Positions 49,200 through 58,213 of a DNA stretch of 64,000 bases are shown here, in pieces. Where the stretch lies: contig NZ_FNHV01000022.1 of NCBI RefSeq assembly GCF_900103585.1, positions 1-64,000 on the forward strand, read 5' to 3'. Made by a program: the position numbers and the translations under genes. Within the stretch, counting starts at the first letter, position 1. Every line of letters begins with the position of its first letter. Origin of the DNA: Streptomyces sp. cf386 (GTDB lineage Bacteria > Actinomycetota > Actinomycetes > Streptomycetales > Streptomycetaceae). Below the pieces are notes generated by a model. That model was not told the origin of the DNA and did no database searches. It was given only the letters and a program-made list of their open reading frames with translations.

Positions 49200-49937
49200 C
49201 GCGGACAGATAGTCCGGTACGTCCAGCGGAACCTTCGCCACCGCACCCGGGTGCGGCCCCGCCGCCGTGAACACATCGGTGTGCCGCCGCCGTTCGGCGC
49301 CCGTCTCCAGGAACAACGTCACCGTCGGCGCATCCGTGTCGCACCAGGCCCGATGCAGGGTGTGCGCGGGCAGTGCGTACGAACTGCCCGCCGCGTACTG
49401 CCCCACATGCGTCAGCCGCAGCCGCGCCGGACCGGTGGGTTTCAGCACCCAGTCCGCCGACCGCTCCGCCAGCGACTCCTCGTAGCGGGCCGCCGCGACA
49501 TCGTCGGCAGCGACGGCGTCGTCGCCGACCACTTCGTACAACTCCATCGCCAACCGGCCCCGGACGACATAGGACGCCAGCGGCGAACGGTGGTTGTGGA
49601 TGTCCTCCTCGCCGATCGCCCCCGCGCCCGGATGCCACACATGCGCGCGCAGCATGTGGCGCGGTCCGCCGTCGATCAGCAGCAGCTTGTCGAAACCGAG
49701 GACATGACGGTACGACAGCCGCGCGCAGCCCTCCGGATCCCCCTCGCCGGAGGCGAGTTCGGCGATCAGTTCCAACAGCCGGTCGGGGGAGCCGAGTTCG
49801 GTGACGACCGAGCGGGCGGCAGTCGCCCGCTCGGGCCCGGGCAGCTCACCGTCCAGTGCCTCGGCGAGCCGCCGCCGCGCCGCCAGGACCTGCCGACCGC
49901 CCATGCACTCATCCTCCAACAGCCGCTCGCCACCCAT
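49164..49937 (-). CDS. Cupin-like protein of unknown function
   Basis: This 257-residue cytoplasmic protein has a C-terminal half resembling a cupin barrel: HVWHPGAGAIGEEDIHNHRS provides a metal-binding His cluster, ASYVVRGRLAMELYEV the next strands and SSYALPAHTLHRAW the second conserved region. The N-terminal 80 residues are helical. It lies 12 bp after the toroid protein gene and is probably in one operon with it. No enzyme activity could be assigned. Confidence 0.6.
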   Translation of the reverse strand: MGGERLLEDECMGGRQVLAARRRLAEALDGELPGPERATAARSVVTELGSPDRLLELIAELASGEGDPEGCARLSYRHVLGFDKLLLIDGGPRHMLRAHVWHPGAGAIGEEDIHNHRSPLASYVVRGRLAMELYEVVGDDAVAADDVAAARYEESLAERSADWVLKPTGPARLRLTHVGQYAAGSSYALPAHTLHRAWCDTDAPTVTLFLETGAERRRHTDVFTAAGPHPGAVAKVPLDVPDYLSALRDLAEQLRAA

Positions 49938-49949
49938 GAGTTCGTGAGG

Positions 49950-51377
49950 TCAGCCACCGGGCTGATACATCCATACGGCATGCGCGCGCAGCGCCGACAG
50001 TCCCTGATAGGTCATCCACATGGGCCGCCGCAGATCGGTGCCGGCGCCCCGCCCCCAGTACCAGATGCCGTCCGACTGTCCCGCCCACACCGCGGCCAGG
50101 GCCCCGTCCAGCCGTACCCGCCACTCGTCCTCCAGTCCGTCGGCGCGGGCGATCTCCAGGGCGCCGGGGGAGAGCAGGGCGCGGACCAGCCAGGAGGCGG
50201 TGAAGTGCCGTACGTTCAGCACCTCGTGGCGGGAGGGGTCGTCGGTGCGGGGCCGGCGCACCTCCTCGTGCAGGTTCTCCAGGTCGGGGCAGGTGTCGTG
50301 CGGCGCGTCGGGGCAGGACAGCAGCCAGCGGACGCCGTCCTCGCGGGCGGTCCGGGCCCGGGCGGCGCGCGCGTCGCCGTCCTCGCCCAGGACCCGGGCG
50401 GCCCGGTCGAGGGCGACGACGGCCTGCGCGGTGTGCAGCGGCGACGGTCTGCCGTACGGCGGGTGCAGACGGTGGCCCCAGCAGCGCAGATGGTCGCGGC
50501 GCGGGTCGCTGATCGCGCCGTCCGCGAGGGCCTCACGCAGCAGGGGCAGCACGTCGGAGCGGGGCGCGGCGCGCAGCAGCCCGCGCAGCACGGTCGTCAC
50601 CACATGGGTCGACTCCTGTCCGGCACGGTCGAGTTGACGGGTGAAGCCGCTCGCGCAGTGGTCCACCTCCGCGGCCAGCCGCTCGGCGGACGTGCCCGCC
50701 CGGGCCAGCGCGCCCAGCACCAGAGCGGTGACCTCCGGACGCGCCTCGGACCCCTGCGAGCGCGCCGACCAGCCGCCGTCCGGGAGTCGCAGCCGCCACA
50801 GCGTGTCCACCAGGTCGCCGGTGCTCAGCCGGCCGTAGGGCACGCCCAGGTCGAGCATGATGTGCAGCCCGTACGCGGTGCCGACGGGGGTGGGCCGGGA
50901 GGGCGAGTCCTCGCCGAGGGAGTGCGGCCAGCCGGTGAGTCGGCCGCGCTCGGGGTCGTCGACGACGGACACCTGGTCGACGAGGGCGTCGTAGGCGGCG
51001 GAGAAGACCTTGGGGAGCGGGCCGGGCGCCCCCGGCGCCATCGCGGCGGGCCCTACGGCGGGGACTCGCGCGGCATCCACGGCCGCCGCTGCCGTCCGCG
51101 CCCGCAGCAGTGCCGCCGCCAGCCAGGCCGCGACGGAGGTGCCGAGACCGCTGATCCCGGCGATCACATACCGGGCGGCCGAACCGTCGAGGGAGTCGGG
51201 CAGCACACTGAACAGGAACTGGAACACGCCGTACCCGGCGGCGGCGCAGCCGAGGCCGCCGAGCCAGCCGACGAAGCGCGCCGGGGGCGAGCCGGCCGGA
51301 TCGTCGTCGGGAGCGGGAGGTGGGGAACCGGGCTGACGGGACCTCAACGGGCCGCGTCCGAGCTGCTGTTGGGACAA
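49950..51377 (-). CDS. Membrane-anchored alpha/alpha-toroid (prenyltransferase/cyclase-like) protein
   Basis: This 475-residue protein has two N-terminal hydrophobic helices (about 35-60 and 68-93) and then a soluble region rich in repeated helical pairs with LPDGGWSAR, ALVLGALARAG and ASWLVRALLSPG. This resembles the terpene cyclase/prenyltransferase toroid fold, but the DXDD motif of active cyclases is not seen, so it may be a binding or scaffold protein. It starts at TTG 51377 after GGAGGGA. It forms a probable operon with the cupin-like gene. Confidence 0.6.
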   Translation of the reverse strand: MSQQQLGRGPLRSRQPGSPPPAPDDDPAGSPPARFVGWLGGLGCAAAGYGVFQFLFSVLPDSLDGSAARYVIAGISGLGTSVAAWLAAALLRARTAAAAVDAARVPAVGPAAMAPGAPGPLPKVFSAAYDALVDQVSVVDDPERGRLTGWPHSLGEDSPSRPTPVGTAYGLHIMLDLGVPYGRLSTGDLVDTLWRLRLPDGGWSARSQGSEARPEVTALVLGALARAGTSAERLAAEVDHCASGFTRQLDRAGQESTHVVTTVLRGLLRAAPRSDVLPLLREALADGAISDPRRDHLRCWGHRLHPPYGRPSPLHTAQAVVALDRAARVLGEDGDARAARARTAREDGVRWLLSCPDAPHDTCPDLENLHEEVRRPRTDDPSRHEVLNVRHFTASWLVRALLSPGALEIARADGLEDEWRVRLDGALAAVWAGQSDGIWYWGRGAGTDLRRPMWMTYQGLSALRAHAVWMYQPGG

Positions 51378-51438
51378 GACGCGTTCCCTCCCCCGTGGCG
51401 CCTACGTGTGACCTCCGCGAAGCTTCCAGTCTAAGTGG

Positions 51439-52041
51439 TCAGGGTGACAACTGGGGCGGCTGCCGGTCGGGCCCGTTCCGGGGCCAGTTCATGAGCGCCA
51501 CGTGCAGGGCGTCGACAGCGCGCTCCCAGGACTCCCGTACGTCCCGGGGAGCACCGAAGGCGCCGGTGGACTCCAGGGCGCAGTAGCCGTGGAAGGTGCT
51601 GCGCAGCAGGCGTACGGCGTCGGTGAGGTCGGGTTCCTCCAGGCCGTAGGCGCGGAGCATGCCGTAGGTGATCTCGGCGGTGCGGCGCATCGCGGGGGAG
51701 TCGGCGACCAGGGCCCGGTCGACCCGGATCTGCGTGGCCGCGTAGCGGCCCGGGTGCTGCAGGGCGTACTCCCGGTAGGCGTCCGCGAAGGCGGCGAGCG
51801 CGTCCTTGCCGGCCCGTCCGGCGACGGCGACGGCGATCCGGTCGATCATCTCGCCGCCGGCCAGCAGGGCGACCCGCGTCCGCAGGTCCTGCAGATTCCT
51901 GACGTGCGAGTACAGGCTCGCGTCCTTCACCCCGAATCGCCGGGCCAGCGCGGACAGGCTGACGTTCTCGAACCCGACCTCGTCTGCGAGTTCGGCGGCG
52001 GCCGCGGTGAGACGGTCGGCGGTGACTCCTGCGCGGGCCAT
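51439..52041 (-). CDS. TetR-family transcriptional regulator
   Basis: This 200-residue regulator has an N-terminal helix-turn-helix (ENVSLSALARRFGVKDASLY, about 25-45) and a C-terminal ligand-binding domain of the TetR_C_33 (WHG) type (PGRYAATQIR). GGAGG precedes ATG 52041. The promoter carries three CCTAGG boxes, so it probably represses itself and perhaps the toroid-cupin genes 61 bp downstream on the same strand. Confidence 0.9.
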   Translation of the reverse strand: MARAGVTADRLTAAAAELADEVGFENVSLSALARRFGVKDASLYSHVRNLQDLRTRVALLAGGEMIDRIAVAVAGRAGKDALAAFADAYREYALQHPGRYAATQIRVDRALVADSPAMRRTAEITYGMLRAYGLEEPDLTDAVRLLRSTFHGYCALESTGAFGAPRDVRESWERAVDALHVALMNWPRNGPDRQPPQLSP

Positions 52042-52073
52042 GGGCTGGCTGACCTCCGGGAATGAAAACCTGG

Positions 52074-52100
52074 CCTAGGGCCCCTAGGAGGCATCCTAGG
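52074..52100. promoter_or_regulatory. Triple CCTAGG operator upstream of tetR-type gene
   Basis: CCTAGG occurs at 52074-52079, 52083-52088 and 52095-52100; CTAG is rare in streptomycete DNA, so three copies in 27 bp are striking. The first two form the near-palindrome CCTAGGGCCCCTAGG. It is 33 bp from the regulator start, a usual place for autoregulation. Confidence 0.7.
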
Positions 52101-52172
52101 CAGGTCAGCGGCCCGCGAGGAATTTTTGGACGAGTGAGACGAGTGAGTGGAAAGACCGGTCGCCGGGCGGTC

Positions 52173-52916
52173 TCATGGGCGCGGGGTTCTCCCCGTGTCG
52201 CTGTCCCCGCGCCGGACCAGCCCCGTCTCGTAGGCGAGGACGACCGCCTGGGCGCGGTCCCGCAGGGACAGCTTGGCGAAGATGCGGGCCACATGGGACT
52301 TCACCGTGGCCTCGCTCAGGGTGAGGTGGGCGGCGAGCTCCGTGTTGGACAGGCCACGGCCCAGGAGGGTCAGGACCTCCAGTTCGCGGGGGGTCAGGGG
52401 TGCCAGGTCGGCGGGGACGGCGGGTGGATGGCTGGTGGGGTCGGTCGGGAAAGTCGGGTCGGTCGGGTCGGTGGGCTCGTGGGCGAAGCGCTCCACCAGG
52501 CGGCGGGTGATGGAGGGGGCCAGCAGGGCGTCGCCCGTGTTGACCAGGCGCACGGCCGCCGCCAGGTGCTCGGGTGTGACGTCCTTGAGGAGGAAGCCGC
52601 TCGCCCCGATCGACAGGGCCGTGTAGACGTAGCGGTCCAGGTCGAACGTCGTCAGCATCAACACCCGGCAGTCCGGTGCCTGTCGGAGGATGCGGCGGGT
52701 GGCCTCCAGGCCGTCCAGGTTCGGCATGCGGATGTCCATCAGCACGACGTCCGGGCCGAGTTCGCGTGCCATCCGCACCGCCTCCAAACCGTCCGCGGCC
52801 TCACCGACCACCTCGATGCCGCGCACGGTCAGGATCAGCCGGAAGCCGGTGCGGATCAACGTCTGGTCGTCGGCGATCAGGACGCGCGGAGTCGGCTCGG
52901 TCGCGGGCGCTGTCAT
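52173..52916 (-). CDS. Response regulator, NarL/LuxR type
   Basis: This 247-residue regulator has a receiver domain (10-125) with phospho-acceptor Asp61 in VVLMDIRMP and a C-terminal LuxR helix-turn-helix (LTPRELEVLTLLGRGLSNTE, about 173-240). The linker is a PTDPTDP-type repeat encoded by tandem GGTCGGGTC-like DNA and may vary in length between strains. It overlaps its sensor kinase gene by 4 bp. The divergent ABC transporter is the likely target. Confidence 0.93.
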   Translation of the reverse strand: MTAPATEPTPRVLIADDQTLIRTGFRLILTVRGIEVVGEAADGLEAVRMARELGPDVVLMDIRMPNLDGLEATRRILRQAPDCRVLMLTTFDLDRYVYTALSIGASGFLLKDVTPEHLAAAVRLVNTGDALLAPSITRRLVERFAHEPTDPTDPTFPTDPTSHPPAVPADLAPLTPRELEVLTLLGRGLSNTELAAHLTLSEATVKSHVARIFAKLSLRDRAQAVVLAYETGLVRRGDSDTGRTPRP

Positions 52917-53785
52917 GGGAGGTCCAGGGGAATGCGGGCCCGGACGCGGTAACCGCCGCCGAGGCGCCGTCGGGCATCCAGGTCACCGCCGTACACCGCG
53001 ACCCGCTCCCGCAGCCCCAGCAGGCCGCGACCGGTGCCTTCCCGGTGCCGCACGGCGGGGCGGGGCCGCTGCGGCGCCCCGCCGGTCAGCACGCTCGGGC
53101 CGGTGTTCAGCACCTCCACGCGCAGGGCGTGGTCCGCGTACCGCACCGTGACCCCGGCCTTGCCGCCGTCGCCGTGCCGGAGCGCGTTGGTGAGCGCCTC
53201 CTGGACGATGCGGTACGCCGTCACATCGATCCCCTGCGGGAGGGGGCGCGGTTCCCCGGAGATCCGGACCTCGACGGGCAGCCCGGCGAACGACACGCGG
53301 TCCACCAACTGGCCGAGCCGGTCCAGGCCGGGTTGCGGGGTGAGGTCGGCGGCCGTGGCGTCGTACGCGTCCGGGCCCTCGCCCATGTCGTCGTCCTCGC
53401 CGCTCGGCGACGGCGCCAACAGCCCCAGCAGATGCCGTAGATCCGTCATCGCGCCCCGCCCCGCGTCCTCGACCGCCCGCAGCGCCGCCGCGGCCTCGTC
53501 CGGCATCGTGCCCAGCACCTCGCGGGCGGCTCCCGCCTGGACGACCATGAGGCTGACGTTGTGGCTGACGATGTCGTGCAACTCGCGGGCGATTCGCTCG
53601 CGTTCGGCCGCGACCGCGGCGCGGGCCGCGCTCTCCCGCTCCCGCTCCAGCAGCCAGCCGCGCTCCCCGACCGCGTCCCGCCAGCGGCGCCGCGTCCGCA
53701 GCAGCGCGACGGACAGCGCGAGTACGGCCGCACCCGCCACCGCCAGCGCCGGCCAGCCCGATTCCCAGTCCCCCATGGGGTTCAC
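52913..53785 (-). CDS. Sensor histidine kinase (HisKA_3), minimal sensor
   Basis: This 290-residue kinase has a single N-terminal helix (about 12-29), then the dimerisation/phosphoacceptor domain with His70 (RIARELHDIVSHNVSLMVVQ) and an ATPase domain (TAYRIVQEALTNALRH and GTGRGLLGLRERV). There is no extracellular sensor domain, as in kinases that take their signal from a partner ABC transporter. GTG 53785 is the start; ATG 53776 is possible. First gene of the kinase-regulator pair, divergent from the transporter across 130 bp. Confidence 0.92.
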   Translation of the reverse strand: MNPMGDWESGWPALAVAGAAVLALSVALLRTRRRWRDAVGERGWLLERERESAARAAVAAERERIARELHDIVSHNVSLMVVQAGAAREVLGTMPDEAAAALRAVEDAGRGAMTDLRHLLGLLAPSPSGEDDDMGEGPDAYDATAADLTPQPGLDRLGQLVDRVSFAGLPVEVRISGEPRPLPQGIDVTAYRIVQEALTNALRHGDGGKAGVTVRYADHALRVEVLNTGPSVLTGGAPQRPRPAVRHREGTGRGLLGLRERVAVYGGDLDARRRLGGGYRVRARIPLDLP

Positions 53786-53915
53786 CCTGGCAGACGATCA
53801 CCGCGAACGCATCGGCCCGGAGATGCAGGCCCTGCATCCGCAGGATGAGGCGCCCTGCCAAGTGCCATCCCGGGAGTGATGTCCGGGCCGGGGCCCGCCT
53901 CGTAGCGTCCTGCCC

Positions 53916-54626
53916 ATGGTCACTGAGGACAGCAGCAGGGGAGAGGTCGTCGTACGGCTCGACGGCCTGCGCAAGGAGTACGGGGAGACCACGGCGCTGG
54001 CCGGGGTGTCGCTGGAGATCCGGGCCGGGGAGGCGGTCGCCGTGATGGGGCCCTCGGGGTGCGGGAAGTCCACGCTCCTCAACATGATCGCCGGTCTTGA
54101 CCGGCCGACGGGCGGCACGGTCCTCGTACACGGCGAGAACGTGGGGGAGTTGGGCGAGAAGGGGCTCGCCCTGTACCGGCGGCGCCGGATCGGCATGATC
54201 TTCCAGTTCTTCAACCTGATCGACGATCTGTCGGCTCTCGACAACGTGGCGCTGGCCGCCCAGCTGACCGGTACCCCGGCCCGGCAGGCCCGCCGCCGTG
54301 CCCTTGAGCTGTTCGACGAACTCGGCGTCGCGGACCGTCGCAACGCCTACCCGGCGGTGCTCAGCGGTGGCGAGCGCCAACGCGTCGCCGTCGCACGGGC
54401 GTTGATGAACCGTCCCGCCCTGCTGCTCGCCGACGAGCCGACCGGCGCCCTGGACAGCCGCTCCGGAGAGCAGGTGATGGATCTGCTGCTCGACCTCAAC
54501 CAGATCGGCCAGACCCTGATCCTGGTGACCCACGACGAGCATCTCGCCCGACGCTGCGCCAGCCGCCTGATCGAGGTCGCCGACGGCCGGGTGACCGGCG
54601 AGACCACCCTGGAGCCGTCCGCATGA
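53916..54626 (+). CDS. ABC transporter ATP-binding protein (MacB/LolD type)
   Basis: This 236-residue ATPase has Walker A GPSGCGKST, the Q-loop in MIFQFFNLI, signature LSGGERQRVAVARAL and Walker B LLLADEPTGALD. It pairs with the FtsX-type permease whose start overlaps its stop (ATGA). With the divergent two-component system it forms a module common for drug or peptide export and envelope stress. Confidence 0.95.
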   Translation: MVTEDSSRGEVVVRLDGLRKEYGETTALAGVSLEIRAGEAVAVMGPSGCGKSTLLNMIAGLDRPTGGTVLVHGENVGELGEKGLALYRRRRIGMIFQFFNLIDDLSALDNVALAAQLTGTPARQARRRALELFDELGVADRRNAYPAVLSGGERQRVAVARALMNRPALLLADEPTGALDSRSGEQVMDLLLDLNQIGQTLILVTHDEHLARRCASRLIEVADGRVTGETTLEPSA

Positions 54627-56938
54627 GGGCCGTATGGCGCGCCGCCCGCGCGGCGGTACGGCGGCGCAGGCTCCAGACGCTGGTCATCGCTCTGGTCACG
54701 CTGACCTCGACCGTGGCCATGGTGGTGGCCCTCGGTCTGCTCGATGCCGCCTCCGCCCCCTTCGACAAGGCCTTCGGTAAGCAGCGCGGCCCCCATGTGG
54801 TCGCCGCCTTCGATCCCGACGAGGTCTCCGACACGCAGTTGGCGGAGGCGGCCCGGCGGCCCGGCGTCGAGGCCGCAGCAGGGCCCTACCCGCAGGCCAC
54901 GGTCGAACTGCCGGACGGCAGCATGAGTTTCGGCCTCGGCAACGAGATCACGGTCGTCGGCCGCGCCGACCCCGACGGCCCCGTGGACCGCCTCGACCTG
55001 TGGGCGGGCCGCTGGGCCACCCGGCCCGGCGAGGTCGTGCTGAACCGGCAGTCGGACTGGACCCCGGACGATCTCGGCAAGCGGCTCCCGATGCCCTCGG
55101 GCGGCCCCGCCCTCACCGTCGTCGGGTTCGCCTTCGACCTGAGCCGCACGGCCGACGCCTGGGTCGCGCCGGAGCAGATCGACGCCCTGCGGCCGACGGC
55201 CACCCAGATGCTGTTCCGCTTCCCCGACGCCTCCTCGGACGGGCGGCTGCGCGCACAGCTGGCCACGGTGACCGAAGGGCTCCCGGCGGACGCGCTCACC
55301 GCCTCACGGTCGTATCTCACCCTCAAGCACCAGGTGAGCAGCTCGGCGCGGGCGTACACCCCGTATCTGATGGCCTTCGGCATCCTCGGCATCGCGGTCG
55401 CGGTGCTCATCATCGGCAATGTGGTCAGCGGCGCGGTGATCTCCGGGTTCCGGCACATCGGCGTGCTCAAGGCGCTCGGCTTCACGCCGGGGCAGGTGGT
55501 CGCCGTCTACCTCATGATGATCTCCGTGCCGGCGGTGGCCGGGTGCGTGCTCGGGACGGTCCTCGGCAACACCCTGGCGAGCTTCTTCTTCGAGTTCGTG
55601 TTCACGGGGCCCGACGCGGGGGTGTTCCACGGCAGCGTCTCCGTCTCCGCCTGGGTGAACGCGGTCACGCTGCTCGGCATGCCCGCCGTCTGCCTCCTCG
55701 CCGCGCTGGCCCCCGCACTGCGCGCCCACCGCATGTCGGCGGCACAGGCGATCAGCGCGGGCAGCGCCCCACGCGCCGGACGGGCCCTGGGCATCCAGCG
55801 CCGCCTGGCCGGCAGCCGGCTGCCGCGCTCGGTGAGCCTGGGCGTGGGCCTGCCGTTCGCCCGGCCGGGCCGCAGTGCGCTGACGCTGGCCGCCGTGGTC
55901 CTGGGGGTGACCACGGTGACGTTCGCGACAGGCCTCGCGACGACGATGGACCGGTTCGGGAACGCGGGGCGCGACGCCTATCAAGTGACCGTGTACGCCT
56001 CCAACGTCAAGAACGGCAAGGAGATCCTGCCGAAGTACGGCGACCGTGAACTCCAGTCGCTGCTCGCCGGGTTGCCCGATGCCACCGGGGTCACCGCCCG
56101 GGCCTCCGTCGACGTACGCCTCGCGGGCAGCGCGCATCCGGTGATCCTCGAAGGACGCCGCGGCGACCGGCTCCAGCTGGACGGCGTACTCACCGAGGGG
56201 CGCTGGATGCACGCCGACGGTGAGATCGTGGCCGGTTCGGCGTTCCTGCGCCAGAACGGCGTACGGGTCGGCGACCGGGTCGCCCTGGAGAAGGGCGATC
56301 GGAGCGAACGGGTGCTGGTCGTCGGGGAGTTCATGGAGAGCAACGCCCGGGTGGTGGTCACCGACTGGCCGACGCTGGCGGCGCTCGCCCCGGACGCGAA
56401 GCCCATCGCGTACCACGTCGAGCTCCGGGACGGCACCGACCCGACCGCGTACGCCCGCGCCGCGCGGGCCGCCGACCCCGGGATCGGTACCGATGTGCGG
56501 GGCTCCAACTCCATCACCCAGACCATCGTCGGCTCGGCCACCGCCCTCACCCTGATGCTCGCCCTGGTCGCGTCCCTCGGCGTCTTCAACACGGTCGTCC
56601 TCAACACCCGTGACCGCCGACGGGACTTGGGCATGCTGAAGTCGATCGGGATGACGCCGCGGCAGGTCACGGTGATGACGGTGACGTCGATGGCGGTACT
56701 CGGCGCGATCGGCTCCCTGCTCGGCATCCCGCTGGGCGTGGCGGGCTACGAGCTGGTGATCCCACGGATGGCGGACGCGGTGGACATCACCCTGCCCGCG
56801 TACATGACGGACGTGTGGCGGGCCCCGGCCCTCGCCGCACTCGGCCTTGCCGGGCTGGTCATCGCGGTGCTGGGGGCGTTCGTGCCGGCGCGCAGGGCTG
56901 GGCGGTTGACGATCGCGGAGGTGTTGCGGAGTGAGTGA
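54623..56938 (+). CDS. FtsX-type ABC transporter permease
   Basis: This 771-residue permease has two FtsX domains: helix 1 (LVIALVTLTSTVAMVVAL), an extracellular part, three helices at about 245-370, a second helix at about 415, another extracellular part and three C-terminal helices (about 630-765). It is expected to work mechanically with the adjacent ATPase, exporting or extracting a membrane-active compound. Its substrate is unknown. Confidence 0.93.
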   Translation: MRAVWRAARAAVRRRRLQTLVIALVTLTSTVAMVVALGLLDAASAPFDKAFGKQRGPHVVAAFDPDEVSDTQLAEAARRPGVEAAAGPYPQATVELPDGSMSFGLGNEITVVGRADPDGPVDRLDLWAGRWATRPGEVVLNRQSDWTPDDLGKRLPMPSGGPALTVVGFAFDLSRTADAWVAPEQIDALRPTATQMLFRFPDASSDGRLRAQLATVTEGLPADALTASRSYLTLKHQVSSSARAYTPYLMAFGILGIAVAVLIIGNVVSGAVISGFRHIGVLKALGFTPGQVVAVYLMMISVPAVAGCVLGTVLGNTLASFFFEFVFTGPDAGVFHGSVSVSAWVNAVTLLGMPAVCLLAALAPALRAHRMSAAQAISAGSAPRAGRALGIQRRLAGSRLPRSVSLGVGLPFARPGRSALTLAAVVLGVTTVTFATGLATTMDRFGNAGRDAYQVTVYASNVKNGKEILPKYGDRELQSLLAGLPDATGVTARASVDVRLAGSAHPVILEGRRGDRLQLDGVLTEGRWMHADGEIVAGSAFLRQNGVRVGDRVALEKGDRSERVLVVGEFMESNARVVVTDWPTLAALAPDAKPIAYHVELRDGTDPTAYARAARAADPGIGTDVRGSNSITQTIVGSATALTLMLALVASLGVFNTVVLNTRDRRRDLGMLKSIGMTPRQVTVMTVTSMAVLGAIGSLLGIPLGVAGYELVIPRMADAVDITLPAYMTDVWRAPALAALGLAGLVIAVLGAFVPARRAGRLTIAEVLRSE

Positions 56939-56949
56939 GGGGGCCAGAG

Positions 56950-57250
56950 ATGGCGCCGGGCGTCACGGGCTCGGGGCACCGGGGTGCGGGCGTGCAGTGG
57001 TGCGGGACTCGCGACGGCCGCTGGATCGCCGCCCGGTTCCGCCGCTGGGCAGGTTTCCCCGGGATGGCGCCGGGCTTCAGGAGCCCGAGGCGCAGGGCGC
57101 GCGGGCATAGGGGTGCGCGTGCAGGGGTGCCGGGCTCCCTGGTCGCTGGATCGTCGCCCGGTCCCGCCGCTGGGCGGGTTCTCCGAGACGGTGCCGGGCG
57201 TCAGGGGCCCGGGGCACAGGGGTGCCGGCGTGCGATCGTGCTGCCGTGCG
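56950..57250. repeat. Diverged tandem repeat, period about 114-124 bp
   Basis: The 369-bp gap between the permease and the phosphotransferase contains about 2.5 imperfect copies of one unit, beginning at 56950, 57064 and 57188 (each starting near GGCGCCGGGC or GGTGCCGGGC). Shared blocks include CGCTGGATCGCCGCCCGG and CCGCCGCTGGGC. No convincing gene or promoter was seen in it; its GC content exceeds its surroundings. Confidence 0.7.
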
Positions 57251-57307
57251 GCGCTCGCGCTCGCCCTATCGCCGCCCGCCCCCGCCGCCCGAGTACGGTT
57301 GCTCCGC

Positions 57308-58213
57308 ATGACCCACACAGAGATCGAGATCACCGCCGAGCTGGTCCGGGACCTGCTGCGCGACCAGCATCCCGATCTCGCCGATCGCCCCGTGCGGCTC
57401 GGCGCGCGTGGCTGGGACAACCAGTTGTGGCGACTCGGCGACGACCTCGCCGTCCGGCTGCCGTGGGCGACGTCGACCGCGGACGCGCTGCTGCGCAAGG
57501 AGCACGCCTGGATGCCGGGCCTCGCCCCGAATCTGCCTCTGCCGGTCCCGGTCCCGCAGCGGTTCGGCGAGCCCTCCGAGCGGTTTCCGCGGCCCTGGAT
57601 CGTCACCACCTGGGTACCGGGCTCGCCCGCCGACCGTGACCCCGTCACGCGCGGCGAGGAGGCGGCCGACGCCCTGGCCGCCTTCCTGACGGCCCTTCAC
57701 CGGCCCGCTCCGGAGGGGGCGCCCGCCGGTCGGGGGCGCGGCGGTTCCCTGGCCGACTGCGCCGAGGGGTTCGCCAAGCAGCTCGCCTCGGCCGTCGAAC
57801 AGGGACTGATCCCCGACCCGGACGCCGTCCGCGCGGTCTGGGAGGACGCCGTCGCAGCGCCCGAGTGGACGGGCCCGGCCGTATGGCTCCACTGCGACCT
57901 GCATCCAGCCAACGTCGTCACCGCGGACGGCACCTTCTGCGGGGTGATCGACTTCGGCGACCTGTGCGCGGGCGATCCGGCCTGCGATCTCGCCGCCGCC
58001 TGGATCCTGCTGCCGGACGGCGTGGTGGACCGCTTCCACGCCGCCTACCGTCCGGCCCCCGACGCCGCGACCCTGCGGCGCGCCCGCGGCTGGGCGTTGG
58101 GGCGCGCCCTCAGCGGCCTTCTCATCGGAGAGGCGGGTGTACGGGGCCTCCCCGGAGGGAAGCCCAGCTGGGGTCCACCGGCCCGGGCTTCCCTGCAGCG
58201 CCTCACCGGCTAA
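57308..58213 (+). CDS. Aminoglycoside phosphotransferase (APH)-fold kinase
   Basis: This 301-residue cytosolic kinase-like protein has the ATP-binding N-lobe (LGARGWDNQLWRLG), catalytic loop HCDLHPANVV and metal-binding motif VIDFGDLCAGDPACDLA. It transfers phosphate from ATP to a small molecule; the substrate may be an antibiotic or a primary metabolite. ATG 57308 matches family N-termini. Its last 11 bp overlap the convergent membrane protein gene. Confidence 0.88.
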   Translation: MTHTEIEITAELVRDLLRDQHPDLADRPVRLGARGWDNQLWRLGDDLAVRLPWATSTADALLRKEHAWMPGLAPNLPLPVPVPQRFGEPSERFPRPWIVTTWVPGSPADRDPVTRGEEAADALAAFLTALHRPAPEGAPAGRGRGGSLADCAEGFAKQLASAVEQGLIPDPDAVRAVWEDAVAAPEWTGPAVWLHCDLHPANVVTADGTFCGVIDFGDLCAGDPACDLAAAWILLPDGVVDRFHAAYRPAPDAATLRRARGWALGRALSGLLIGEAGVRGLPGGKPSWGPPARASLQRLTG

